Below, in pieces: positions 1 to 11,500 of a stretch of DNA of 64,000 nucleotides. The stretch is from Microbacterium suaedae (GTDB lineage Bacteria > Actinomycetota > Actinomycetes > Actinomycetales > Microbacteriaceae). A model generated the notes under the pieces. That model had not been told where the DNA came from. It was given only the letters and a program-made list of their open reading frames with translations, and made no database searches. Within the stretch, counting starts at the first letter, position 1, and each line of letters starts with the position of its first letter. Position numbers and translations under genes: made by a program. The stretch lies in the NCBI RefSeq assembly GCF_003254645.1, contig NZ_PNFD01000001.1, positions 248,001-312,000 on the forward strand, given 5' to 3'.

Positions 1-655
1 GGACCATCATCGGAACGCGCTTGTTGACGAACTTGCCCCACAGGTAGCCCGAGAGGTACCAGGTCGGGAAGGCGATGACGAGGCCGAGGAGCAGCACGAT
101 CCCGAGGTTCGCGCCGTAGAGCTCCGTCGCCGAGACGGGCCCGGGGTGCGGCGGCAGGAACACGTGCATGACCGAGAACGCTGCCGCGCCGCTGAGGCCG
201 AACAGCAGGAGGTTCTTCCCGCCGATGCGACGCGCGACCGCGAAGATGATCGGGAGCATGACGATGAGGCCGGCGTCGAAGAAGATCGGGAAGCCGAGCA
301 GCAGCGACGTGATGCCGAGGGCGAAGGCGGCGCGCTTCTCGCCGAACACGCGCACCATGAGATCGGCGACGGCCTTCGCGCCGCCCGACGACTCGATGAG
401 GCGGCCGAGGATCGCGCCGAGCCCGATCAGGAGGGCGACGGATCCGAGCGTCCCTCCGAAGTCTTCTGTCAGCTTGCCGACGACGGTGCCGACGGGGATG
501 CCCGCGGCGATCGCCGTGAGCACGGACACGAGGATCAGGGTGAGGAAGGCGTGCAGCCGCACCTTGATGACGAGGAACAGGATGAGGACGATCGCACCGG
601 CGGCGATGCCGAGAAGTGGCCCGGCGCCGAGTGTCTGAGTCCACTCTTCTGTCAT
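1..655 (-). CDS. GntP-family gluconate:H+ symporter, N-terminal part only
   Basis: The start codon is at 655 and the frame stays open to the window's left edge, so about 218 N-terminal residues of a family usually near 450 are visible. They form a chain of hydrophobic segments starting close to the N-terminus (LGIAAGAIVLILFLV) and include the GntP-like stretch GFPIFFDAGLIVMLPI followed by HVFLPPHPGPV. GntP proteins import gluconate or related sugar acids by proton symport at the inner membrane. A GGAG ribosome binding site lies upstream of the ATG. The gene is divergent from a GntR-family regulator at 770, the usual arrangement for gluconate genes. Substrate specificity within the family cannot be told from this fragment. 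Confidence 0.85.
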   Translation of the reverse strand, partial: MTEEWTQTLGAGPLLGIAAGAIVLILFLVIKVRLHAFLTLILVSVLTAIAAGIPVGTVVGKLTEDFGGTLGSVALLIGLGAILGRLIESSGGAKAVADLMVRVFGEKRAAFALGITSLLLGFPIFFDAGLIVMLPIIFAVARRIGGKNLLLFGLSGAAAFSVMHVFLPPHPGPVSATELYGANLGIVLLLGLVIAFPTWYLSGYLWGKFVNKRVPMMV

Positions 656-714
656 GGGATTCTCCGTTGAATTCGATGGGGGGATGCGGGCCCTCTGCGA
701 CGCCGCACCACAAA

Positions 715-743
715 GATACTACTTATTGGCACTGTAAGGTATC
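715..743. promoter_or_regulatory. Candidate GntR operator between divergent permease and regulator
   Basis: The 114-bp gap between the two divergent starts is AT-richer than its surroundings. It contains GATAC at 715-719 and GTATC at 739-743 as an inverted pair, with promoter-like boxes overlapping. It is the only plausible operator in the gap. The arms are short, so this is a weak call. Confidence 0.3.
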
Positions 744-769
744 ACTAATCGACTCCGAGGAGGGAACCG

Positions 770-1474
770 ATGGTCGGTGGCATCCACAGCGACGTGACGA
801 GCGACCTGGGCGCGCGCATCGCGGCCGGTGAGATCCCCCCAGGCTCGGTCTTCACTCTGGCCCAGCTCGAGAGCGATTACGAGGCCTCCCGCACGGTCGT
901 CCGCGAAGCCGTGCGGGTACTCGAGAGCCTCGGCCTCGTCGCATCACGCCGCCGCGTCGGCATCACGGTGCGCCCGCGCGATGCCTGGGACGCCTTCTCA
1001 CCTCAGCTCATCTCGTGGAATCTGCAGGGGCCTTTCCGGCAGCAGCAGCTCGAGGCATTGATGGAACTGCGCGTCGCGGTCGAGCCGACCGCCGCGCGGC
1101 TTGCGGCTCTCCGGGCGACACCGGCGCAGCGCGCCGAGCTACGACGGCTCGCCCGCCTCCTTCGCACGCTCGGCGATGAGGGGCGGGGCGCCTCCGACGA
1201 CTTCCTCGAGGTCGACGTCGCCTTCCACGATCTGCTGCTGGAGGCATCCGGCAATCCTCAGCTCATCGCACTGCGCGCGCCCGTGCGGGAGGTGCTCACG
1301 GGGCGGAGCCGCCTGGGCCTGACCCCCTCGGTTCCCGCGGCGGGCACGCTCGAGGAGCACGAATCGGTCGCGGCGGCGATCAGCGAGGGTGACGGCGAGA
1401 AGGCCGAAGAGCACTCCCGCACCCACATGCTCTCGGTCTGGTCTGAGGTCCAGGCCGACGACTCCCTCGCGTAG
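770..1474 (+). CDS. GntR/FadR-family transcriptional regulator
   Basis: A 234-residue protein. Residues about 5-70 form a winged helix-turn-helix (LAQLESDYEASRTVVREAV, then a wing ending RVGITVRP). Residues about 95-225 form an all-helical FCD effector domain with the metal-site type residues D...H (EVDVAFHDLLLEASGN) and later EHESVAAAI and H of SRTHM. FCD regulators bind small organic acids. Divergence from a gluconate-type permease suggests it represses that permease and itself in response to gluconate or a derivative. The start is supported by GAGGAGGGA 5 nt upstream of the ATG. The gene ends 8 nt before a long palindrome. Confidence 0.85.
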   Translation: MVGGIHSDVTSDLGARIAAGEIPPGSVFTLAQLESDYEASRTVVREAVRVLESLGLVASRRRVGITVRPRDAWDAFSPQLISWNLQGPFRQQQLEALMELRVAVEPTAARLAALRATPAQRAELRRLARLLRTLGDEGRGASDDFLEVDVAFHDLLLEASGNPQLIALRAPVREVLTGRSRLGLTPSVPAAGTLEEHESVAAAISEGDGEKAEEHSRTHMLSVWSEVQADDSLA

Positions 1475-1481
1475 CGACATT

Positions 1482-1540
1482 TCCACAAGTCTTCGCCGAG
1501 TCCGCTGCGAATTGCAGCGGACTCGGCGAAGACTTGTGGA
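1482..1540. repeat. Dispersed palindrome copy 1, possible bidirectional terminator
   Basis: Two perfectly complementary 27-nt arms (1482-1508 and 1514-1540) flank a 5-nt loop. It fills the whole gap between the convergent gntR-like gene and rsmI. The same sequence recurs at 38390-38450 and 57453-57513. There is no long T-run, so termination is inferred from position and stem strength only. Confidence 0.85.
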
Positions 1541-1542
1541 CT

Positions 1543-2358
1543 TCAGCGGGCCGCGAGGGCCGCGTCGTAGAGAGTGCGGGCAGGGTGGCCCGTCGCCTGC
1601 GCGACCTCGCGGGTTGCGTCCTTGAGACGCGTTCCGCCCTCGACGAGCACCGCGACGCGGGCGAGCGCCTCGTCCAGCGGGACCTCGCGCGGGCTGGCGC
1701 CCGCGACGACGAGGACGACCTCGCCCCGCACACCGGCAGCCGCCCACTCCGCAAGCTCGTCGAGGGATCCGCGTACGACCTGCTCGTGCAGCTTCGTCAG
1801 CTCGCGTGCCACCGCCGCCCGGCGATCGCCGCCGAACGCGATCGCCATATCGGCGAGCGTCTGCGCCGTGCGCGTCGGCGCCTCGAAGAATACGAGCGTG
1901 CGGGGATCGTCCGCGACCGCGGCGAACGCCCGCGACCGCTCCCCGGGCTTGCGGGCGACGAAGCCCTCGAACGCGAAACGATCGGTCGGCAGCCCCGACA
2001 CGGCCAGGGCGGTGAGCACGGCGCTCGGGCCGGGGATCGCCGTCACCTCGACTCCCGCGTCCGCTGCTGCGGCGACGAGACCGTACCCCGGGTCGCTCAC
2101 TGTGGGCATGCCCGCATCGCTCAGCACGAGCAGGTCCTCGTCGCGGGCGAGCTCGACGAGCTCGGCGGAGATCCGCTTCTCGTTGTGATCGTGCAGCGGG
2201 ATCAGGCGCGGGCGATTGTCGATTCCGAGCGCGGCGAGCAGCCTCTGCGTCGTACGCGTGTCTTCGGCCGCGATCGTGGTCGCCGCGCTCAGCACCTCGA
2301 CGAGGCGCCGGGACGCATCGCCGAGATTTCCGATCGGGGTGCCCGCGAGGATGATCAT
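1543..2358 (-). CDS. rsmI: 16S rRNA (cytidine-1402-2'-O)-methyltransferase RsmI
   Basis: A 271-residue tetrapyrrole-methylase-fold enzyme that 2'-O-methylates C1402 in the ribosomal P site using S-adenosylmethionine. Family signatures are the N-terminal LAGTPIGNLGD, AAEDTRTTQRLL, LLVLSDAGMPTVSDPG around residues 75-92, IPGPSAVLTAL around 110-120 and FEGFVARKPGER. Length is normal for the family. The ATG has no clear Shine-Dalgarno but has a TAGGCT box 7 nt upstream, typical of leaderless transcripts. The gene is divergent from pmt with only 23 bp between starts, an arrangement often seen in actinobacteria. It ends 2 nt from a 27-bp-stem palindrome. Confidence 0.95.
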   Translation of the reverse strand: MIILAGTPIGNLGDASRRLVEVLSAATTIAAEDTRTTQRLLAALGIDNRPRLIPLHDHNEKRISAELVELARDEDLLVLSDAGMPTVSDPGYGLVAAAADAGVEVTAIPGPSAVLTALAVSGLPTDRFAFEGFVARKPGERSRAFAAVADDPRTLVFFEAPTRTAQTLADMAIAFGGDRRAAVARELTKLHEQVVRGSLDELAEWAAAGVRGEVVLVVAGASPREVPLDEALARVAVLVEGGTRLKDATREVAQATGHPARTLYDAALAAR

Positions 2359-2365
2359 GCGTCAA

Positions 2366-2375
2366 AGCCTAGGCT
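2366..2375. promoter_or_regulatory. Shared palindromic -10 box for rsmI and pmt
   Basis: The palindrome AGCCTAGGCT contains TAGGCT on both strands. On the plus strand it ends 6 nt before the GTG of pmt (2382). On the minus strand it ends 7 nt before the ATG of rsmI (2358). Both genes would then be leaderless and read from one symmetric element. Confidence 0.6.
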
Positions 2376-2381
2376 GGCGAT

Positions 2382-3893
2382 GTGACTGCGCGCTCCACGA
2401 CCTCGGCCGCCCTGCGATGGGGCGTTCCGCTCACGATCACGGCGCTCGCGGCGGTCTTGCGCATCGCGGGCGTCGGCGGACCGAGCGAGCTGATCTTCGA
2501 CGAGACCTACTACGTCAAGGACGCCTGGACGCTCGGGAACCTCGGCTACGAGGGCACGTGGGGCGAGGATCCGAACCCGGCGTTCGAGGCGGGCGACACG
2601 GACGGCTTCACGGAGGAGGGATCCTTCGTCGCGCATCCGCCGCTCGGCAAGTGGATCATCGCCCTCGGCATGGCACTGTTCGGGCCGGGCCCGACGGGCT
2701 GGCGCATCACGACGGCGATCGTCGGAACGCTGCTCGTACCCCTGCTGTACATCGTCGCCAAGCGCCTGACGGGATCCGCGGGGCTCGCGGCCGCAGGTGC
2801 GGCCCTCCTGGCGATCGACCCGCTCGCGGTGTCGATGAGTCGCATCGCGCTTCTCGACACCCATCTCGCGTTCCTCGTCCTGCTCGCCTTCTGGTTCGCA
2901 CTGCTGGATCGCCCCGGCGCGGTCGCCGCGATCCGCAAGGGGGTCGAACGCGACGGAATCGCCGGTCCGGTGCTCTGGCGGCGACCGTGGATCCTCGCGG
3001 CGGGCGCGACGCTCGGGCTCGCAACGGCCGTGAAGTGGTCGGGCCTCTACGCGATCGCAGTGCTCGGCATCGCGCTCGTCGTCGCCGACGCGATCGACCG
3101 GCGTCGCGCCGGCGCGACGCGCTGGGTCGAATCGGCGATCGGGTACCAGGGACCTGCGTCGTTCGTGCTGCTCGTGCCGCCCGCCCTCGTGACATACCTC
3201 ATCAGCTGGACGGGCTGGCTCACCACCACGGGAGGATACGGCCGGGGATCGTCGCCGAACCCCCTCGTCGCCCTGTGGAACTACCACCGTGCGGTATTCG
3301 GATTCCACCAGGGCGTCACGAGCGACCACACGTATGCGAGCCCCGCGCTCGAGTGGATCCCGATGCTCAATCCGACGCTCATGTATCGCACGACGGATGA
3401 GGCCGGCGGAGTCGGGCTCATGGCGGCCCTTCCCAACCCCGTTGTGTGGTGGGGCGGTCTCCTCGCCGTCGCGTTCCTCGCCGTGCGCCTTGCGATCGCC
3501 GTCGTCCGACGTCGACGCGTGGCGGGACCCGAGGCGTTCGTCGTGATGGGGATCCTTGCGACCTATGCCCCGTGGCTGCTGCTGCCGAGTCGCACGATGT
3601 TCACGTTCTACGCGATCACGATGCTCCCCTTCGTGATCCTCGCGCTCCTCGTCGCGGTCCAGCGGATCCGCGCGCCGCGCGATCCGGCGCCTCTGCCGGA
3701 TCCGACGCTCGAGGAGATCCGAGCAGAGCAGGAACGACAGGCGGCCTCGAGCGAGGCGCGTCGCGCGGCGACGAACGTGATCCTCCTCGGCTTCGGTGCC
3801 GTCGGGCTGTTCTTCCTGCCGTTCGGCACCGGCTGGGTCGAACCCGAGATTCTCTACCGCGCCCATCTCTGGCTGCCGACCTGGTTCCTGTGA
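2382..3893 (+). CDS. pmt: Dolichyl-phosphate-mannose-type protein O-mannosyltransferase (PMT family)
   Basis: A 503-residue multi-pass membrane protein of GT39/PMT type. It transfers mannose from polyprenyl-phosphate-mannose to Ser/Thr of proteins being exported. Seen in the sequence are the first membrane helix, then the catalytic loop with the Asp-Glu pair in IFDETYYVKDAW (about residues 43-54), the HPPLGKW loop, a central run of hydrophobic helices and the C-terminal four-helix PMT region (LLLPSRTMFTFYAI). The start is the GTG at 2382, with TAGGCT 6 nt upstream. The partner gene rsmI is divergent. A hairpin terminator follows. Confidence 0.9.
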   Translation: MTARSTTSAALRWGVPLTITALAAVLRIAGVGGPSELIFDETYYVKDAWTLGNLGYEGTWGEDPNPAFEAGDTDGFTEEGSFVAHPPLGKWIIALGMALFGPGPTGWRITTAIVGTLLVPLLYIVAKRLTGSAGLAAAGAALLAIDPLAVSMSRIALLDTHLAFLVLLAFWFALLDRPGAVAAIRKGVERDGIAGPVLWRRPWILAAGATLGLATAVKWSGLYAIAVLGIALVVADAIDRRRAGATRWVESAIGYQGPASFVLLVPPALVTYLISWTGWLTTTGGYGRGSSPNPLVALWNYHRAVFGFHQGVTSDHTYASPALEWIPMLNPTLMYRTTDEAGGVGLMAALPNPVVWWGGLLAVAFLAVRLAIAVVRRRRVAGPEAFVVMGILATYAPWLLLPSRTMFTFYAITMLPFVILALLVAVQRIRAPRDPAPLPDPTLEEIRAEQERQAASSEARRAATNVILLGFGAVGLFFLPFGTGWVEPEILYRAHLWLPTWFL

Positions 3894-3908
3894 GGCGCCC
3901 CGACACGA

Positions 3909-3942
3909 AGGCGCCGTCGCCCCAGAGGGGACGACGGCGCCT
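3909..3942. terminator. Intrinsic terminator between pmt and the aldo/keto reductase gene
   Basis: The left arm 3909-3923 and right arm 3927-3942 pair over 15 bp, with one bulged A and a 4-nt AGAG loop. The stem sits between convergent genes and could serve both. Confidence 0.75.
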
Positions 3943-3955
3943 GACGTGCTGAGCC

Positions 3956-6129
<2,174 letters not shown>

Positions 6130-6275
6130 CTCTGCTCCTCACTGTGGCTCGGTGAGGCGAGACTATGGTCGCCGTATGTCACCCAAAGAGACGGCGTGTT
6201 ACGAGTGATCGCGCGCATGTGAACACCGCGCGCACGTGGGCATTCGGGGGCGGTGCCTTCTGCCGATCCGTGGAG

Positions 6276-8501
6276 TCAGAGGCGACGCGTGACCTCTGCC
6301 GCGTCGGACGGGAACGAGGGCGGGCGCACGGTCGTGCCCCAGGATCCCGGGGTGTCGCCGAGCACGAACCGGAGGGTGCCCCCTGCGCGCAGCTCGGCAC
6401 CGGTCAGCCACGTGCGCTCCAGCGGATGCCCATTCCACACGGCATCGAGCACGTACTGCGGATCCGTCCCTCGGCCGACGCCGCGGAACCCGACCGTCTC
6501 GATGCGCAGCGGGGCGCCACCCGGTAGCTCGACCGCCGCATCGGGCCACGCGGGTGCGTTGATGAGAAACAGGTCCTGCCCCGCCACGGGGAATACGCCG
6601 AGCGAGGCCCAGACAATCCACGACGAGAGCCCTCCGGAATCGTCATTGCCGGGCAACCCGCCGGGCCCGGCGCCGAACATCTGGTGCAGCGCGTGGTGCA
6701 CGACTTCGGCCGTGCGATCGGGGCGCCCCGCGTACATGTACGCCCAGGGTGCCTCCATATCGGGCTCGTTGTTGAGCCCTTCGAAACGGCCGAGCGCATA
6801 CCCGGCCTCCATCTCGTCGCCCGACGGATCCACACCGGGCTGCACGACGGGATCCGCCCCGTACCCGAAGAATCGATCGAGCAGCCGCGTGAAGCGCTCC
6901 TCCCCTCCGGCGAGCGCGATGCGCCCCGCCATGTCGTGCGTGAGGCGGAACGAGTAGTTGTGCTTCGTCCCCTCGTAGAAGGTCGATTCGCGCAGGAGGC
7001 CCGTGGCCGGGTCGAAGGCGTTCCGCCATCGTCCCGCGAGGCGGCGGCAGTCGGCCGCGGCCTTCGCGTCGCCGACCCTGTCCGCGACGCGCGCCGTGCA
7101 CCAGTAGGCGAAGGCGATGTCGAGGGTGTGGCTGACGGGATCCGCGCGGCCCGTCGTGAGGAAGTCCTCACCATAGGCGCGGCGCAGATCGGCGAGCATG
7201 TGCACGAGCGCCCACTCCCAGTCGATGCCGCCGACGTCGGCGGCGCAGAGATCCGCGAGCAGCGTGTGCGCGAGACCCGACGCCTGCCGCGAGAAGCGGT
7301 CGGATCCCTTCGCCATGCGATACCCGATCGGGAAGTTGCCCTCTTCCTCGCAGATCTCGATGAGCGCGTTCGCGAGATCCGTCGACGCGACCGGGTCGAG
7401 GAGCGACACGAGAGGAAGCTGGGTGCGGTAGATATCCCACATCGTGCAGATGTCGAACGCGAAGGGTCCATTCGTCGGCCACTGCGGACTCTCGTTCGGG
7501 GCGAGGGCAGGCTTGATGAGGGAGTGATAGAGCGCCGTGCCGAGCGCCCTGCGGGCGTCGCGGTCGTCCCGCCCGGATACCGAGACGGGCGCGAGGCACT
7601 GCGACCAGCTCGCGCGGGTGGCCGCGCGGCGAGCCTCGTATCCCGTCCCGTCCGGGCAGTCGGCGGCGAGGTTGCGGCGCGCCTGCTCGACGCCGCGCAA
7701 CGAGAAGCCGATCCGCAGCTCGACGGTCGCGCCGGCCGCGACGGATCCCTGCCACATCAGCCCGAAGGGGCGCATGGTCGTGGGGCGGATCGCGTCGAAG
7801 TCGAGTCGGCGCCCGCCGGGCATGAGGCGCCGGTCGTACCAGAGCAGCTGCCGCCACCCGGGGGCGTCCGCCGTCATGTGCATCGCAAGAGGGGTGCCCT
7901 CGACGACGATCTCGCCCTGTGCTTCACCGGGCTCCAGGCTCTCGAGATGCGCGCGGATCGGCACGGTGGCGCCGTACGGAATGTCGAGCCCGCCGACGGA
8001 GAGATCGACGACGAGGCGCGCATCGGCTGCCTCGGGGAACGTGTAACGGTGCACGGCGCTCTTCGGACCGACCGTCACCTCGCCGCGGATCCCGTTCGCG
8101 AATGCGAAGGCATAGGATCCCGGGCTCGCCTGCTCTTCGGTGATGTCCCAGTGGCCGCCGAGATCGTCGAGAGGTCCGAGCATGGGCGTGACGCGCACGT
8201 AGTTGTAGTACTTGCGGATCGCGCCTGTGCCCGACTGCTGGAAGTGCGTCACTCCGCTCGCGACGAGCCGTTCGCGCATGCGCGGCGGGACGCCCTCCGT
8301 CGCGAGCGCATATTCTCCGTACCCGGTGGGATAGGCGCCCGACGACGCGCAGGCCGACACCATGCCGAACGGGAAGGTCGCGCCCGGGTGCGTGTTGCCG
8401 ATCTGGGGCTTCGGCCACCACCACGTCGCGGCGATCCCTGTCGGGGCCGGCAGATCGGTGGGCTGCGTGCCGATGAAGGGATCCACGTCCGCGAGCTTCA
8501 T
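6276..8501 (-). CDS. GH92 family alpha-mannosidase
   Basis: A 741-residue GH92 exo-alpha-mannosidase-type protein. Family marks are the N-terminal VDPFIGT, GNTHPGATFPFGMV with GYG shortly after, WDIYRTQLPL near residue 390, and the C-terminal catalytic region with GLPGNDDSGGLSSW, where acidic residues form the calcium-assisted inverting site. GH92 enzymes remove terminal mannose from alpha-linked mannans or glycans. Two starts are possible: ATG at 8501 (chosen) or an in-frame GTG at 8510. Neither gives a signal peptide, although many GH92 enzymes are secreted. It sits among a GT4 transferase and, 2.4 kb away, a protein mannosyltransferase. The linkage acted on is not known. Confidence 0.88.
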   Translation of the reverse strand: MKLADVDPFIGTQPTDLPAPTGIAATWWWPKPQIGNTHPGATFPFGMVSACASSGAYPTGYGEYALATEGVPPRMRERLVASGVTHFQQSGTGAIRKYYNYVRVTPMLGPLDDLGGHWDITEEQASPGSYAFAFANGIRGEVTVGPKSAVHRYTFPEAADARLVVDLSVGGLDIPYGATVPIRAHLESLEPGEAQGEIVVEGTPLAMHMTADAPGWRQLLWYDRRLMPGGRRLDFDAIRPTTMRPFGLMWQGSVAAGATVELRIGFSLRGVEQARRNLAADCPDGTGYEARRAATRASWSQCLAPVSVSGRDDRDARRALGTALYHSLIKPALAPNESPQWPTNGPFAFDICTMWDIYRTQLPLVSLLDPVASTDLANALIEICEEEGNFPIGYRMAKGSDRFSRQASGLAHTLLADLCAADVGGIDWEWALVHMLADLRRAYGEDFLTTGRADPVSHTLDIAFAYWCTARVADRVGDAKAAADCRRLAGRWRNAFDPATGLLRESTFYEGTKHNYSFRLTHDMAGRIALAGGEERFTRLLDRFFGYGADPVVQPGVDPSGDEMEAGYALGRFEGLNNEPDMEAPWAYMYAGRPDRTAEVVHHALHQMFGAGPGGLPGNDDSGGLSSWIVWASLGVFPVAGQDLFLINAPAWPDAAVELPGGAPLRIETVGFRGVGRGTDPQYVLDAVWNGHPLERTWLTGAELRAGGTLRFVLGDTPGSWGTTVRPPSFPSDAAEVTRRL

Positions 8502-8564
8502 CCCGCACACGGTAGCCCCGCCGCGTGTCGGGGATGTGACGGGGACGTCGCGAACCGTGACGCA

Positions 8565-8570
8565 TAGACT
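8565..8570 (+). promoter_or_regulatory. Leaderless -10 box of hrpA
   Basis: TAGACT ends 8 nt before the hrpA ATG. No Shine-Dalgarno sequence is visible. Confidence 0.4.
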
Positions 8571-8578
8571 GAAAAGCT

Positions 8579-11500
8579 ATGTCTGCCGCCGCGCCCGTGA
8601 TCTCCTATCCCGCCGAGCTGCCCGTCAGCGCCGCGCGAGACGAGATCTCAGAAGCCATCCGCGATCACCAGGTCGTGGTCGTCGCGGGGGCGACGGGATC
8701 CGGCAAGACGACGCAGCTGCCGAAGATCGCACTCGAGCTGGGGCGCGAGCGCATTGCCCATACGCAGCCACGGCGGCTCGCGGCCCGCACGATCGCCGAG
8801 CGCGTCGCCGAGGAGCTCCAGGTCGAGCTCGGCGGCGCCGTCGGCTACAAGGTGCGCTTCACAGATCAGGTGTCGGACGACACGCGCATCGCGCTCATGA
8901 CCGACGGGATCCTGCTCAACGAGATCCATCGCGACCGGCTGCTGACCCGCTACGACACGATCATCATCGACGAGGCGCACGAGCGCTCGCTCAACGTCGA
9001 CTTCCTGCTCGGCTATCTGAAGCGGCTGCTGCCCGAGCGCCCCGACCTCAAGCTCATCATCACCTCGGCGACGATCGACCCCGAGTCGTTCGCGGCGCAC
9101 TTCGCCTCCCCCGACGGCACGCCCGCCCCGGTCATCGAGGTGTCGGGGCGCACCTACCCCGTCGAGATCCGGTACCGGCCCCTCGTGGCCTCCAACACGG
9201 CGCAGTCAGAAACGACGGCACCGGGCCGACAGGCCGTGGATCCCGGCGCGGAGGGCGCGGATCGACTGCGTCGTGTGGAGGACGAAGCCGTCGACGAGCG
9301 GGCGTACGACGCCGACGACGAGATCTCGGCGATCGTCGCGGCGCTGAAGGAGCTCGACCGCGAGCCCTCGGGCGACGTGCTCGTGTTCCTGCCCGGAGAG
9401 GCCGAGATCCGCGACGCCGCGGACGCCGTGCGCGGAGCGTTCCAGAACGCCGCCGCCCCCACCGAGGTGCTCCCCCTCTACGGACGCCTCAGCGCCGCCG
9501 AGCAGCACCGCGTGTTCGAGCCGTCGAAGGTCGCGGGGGTCCGTCGACGCGTGATCATCGCGACGAACGTCGCCGAGACGTCGCTGACGGTGCCCGGCAT
9601 CAAGTACGTCGTCGACGCGGGAACCGCCCGCATCTCGCGGTACGCAAGCCGTGCGAAGGTGCAGCGCCTGCCGATCGAGCCCATCTCGCAGGCCTCGGCG
9701 CAGCAGCGCTCCGGCCGTGCGGGGCGCACGAGCGACGGCATCGCGATCCGCCTCTACGCGCACGACGACTTCACCCGGCGCCCCGAGTTCACCGACCCCG
9801 AGATCCTGCGCACCTCGCTCGCCTCGGTCGTGCTGCAGATGCTGTCGCTGGGATTCGGCGACATCCAGGCGTTCCCCTTCCTCACGCCACCCGATTCGCG
9901 CGGCGTCAAGGCGGCCTTCGATCTGCTCGTCGAGCTCGGCGCCGTCACGCTCGGACGCGGCGGATCCGAGCCGCGCCTCACGAAGATCGGGCGGCAGATC
10001 GCCCGCCTGCCGATCGATCCGCGCTTCGCCCGCATGCTCGTCGAGGCGACCCGCACAGGCGTGACCGACGACGTGCTCGCGATCGTCGCGGGGCTGTCGA
10101 TCCAGGACGTGCGCGAGCGGCCGGAGGAACGGCGGGGCGAGGCCGACGAGGCGCATGCGCGCTTCCGCGATCCGTCGAGCGACTTCCTCTCGATGCTGAA
10201 TCTCTGGAACCACCTGCGGGCGAAGCAGTCCGAGCTGGGGTCGAGCGCCTTCCGCCGGCTCGTGCGCAGCGAGTTCCTCAACTATGTGCGCGTGCGGGAA
10301 TGGTTCGATGTGCACCGCCAGCTGCGCTCGCTCACGCGAGATCTCGGCGGCCACGGTGAGCGCCGCTCGCCGAAGGCGGGCACATCTCCCGAGGGCGGTC
10401 ACCCGCAGGGCGACGCGATCCACCGCGCGCTCCTCGCGGGGCTGCTCAGCCAGATCGGCGTGCTCGACGAACGCGACGCGAAGAAGCAGAAGGGATCCCG
10501 GCGCCCGGCCCCCGCCACGTTCCGAGGGGCACGCGGCGTGACGTTCCAGATCTTCCCGGGATCCGGGCTGAAGAAGGCGAAGCCGCGCGCGGTCATGGCC
10601 GCCGAGCTCGTCGAGACGTCGCGCTTGTTCGCACGGACCGTCGCAGCCATCGACGTGGCGTGGGCTGAGCATCTCGCCGGCGATCTCGTCAAGCGGCAGA
10701 TCTCGGAGCCGCGCTGGTCGAAGGATGCGGGCGCGGCCGTCGCCAGCGAGAAGGTGACGCTGTTCGGCGTCGAGATCGTGTCGGGCCGCCGCGTGCAGTT
10801 CGCACGTGTGGATCGCGCGGCCGCGCGGGAGATGTTCGTGCGACACGCGCTTGTCGAGGGCGAGTGGGATCCGTCGCGGCTCGCGAAGCCCGTCGTCCGC
10901 TTCCTGCGGCAGAACGCCGATCTACGCCGCCGCCTCGAGAAGCTCGAAGAGCGTGAGCGTCGCCGAGACATCCTCGCGGGCGACGAGGCGGTGTTCGCGT
11001 TCTATGACGCGCGGATCCCGTCCGATGTGTTCGATGTGCGCAGCTTCGAGAAGTGGTGGCGCGAGGAGCTGCAGACCTCGCCCGAGCTGCTGACGATGCG
11101 CGAGGCCGACCTCATGGACGGCGAGGCGACGGCGGACGCGCGCGAATTCCCGACGCGGTGGACGCAGGGCGACCAGACCCTGCACCTCGCGTATCGATTC
11201 GAGCCCGGCGCAGACGATGACGGCGTCACGGTCGTCGTACCCCTGGCCCTGTTGGCGTCCCTGCGCCCGGACGGCTTCGACTGGCAGGTGCCGGGGCTGC
11301 GGGACGAGCTCATCACGGCGATGCTCAAGGCTCTGCCGAAGGCGATGCGCCGCCACGTCGTGCCCGCCGCCGACTGGGCGCGCACGTTCGCCGACGAGCT
11401 CGACGGCTCGGGCCCTGAAGACGCGGACGGCCTCCCGGAGCTCTCGCTCGCCACTTCACTCGCGCGCCTCGTGCAGCGCCAGGCGAACCAGCCCGTCACG

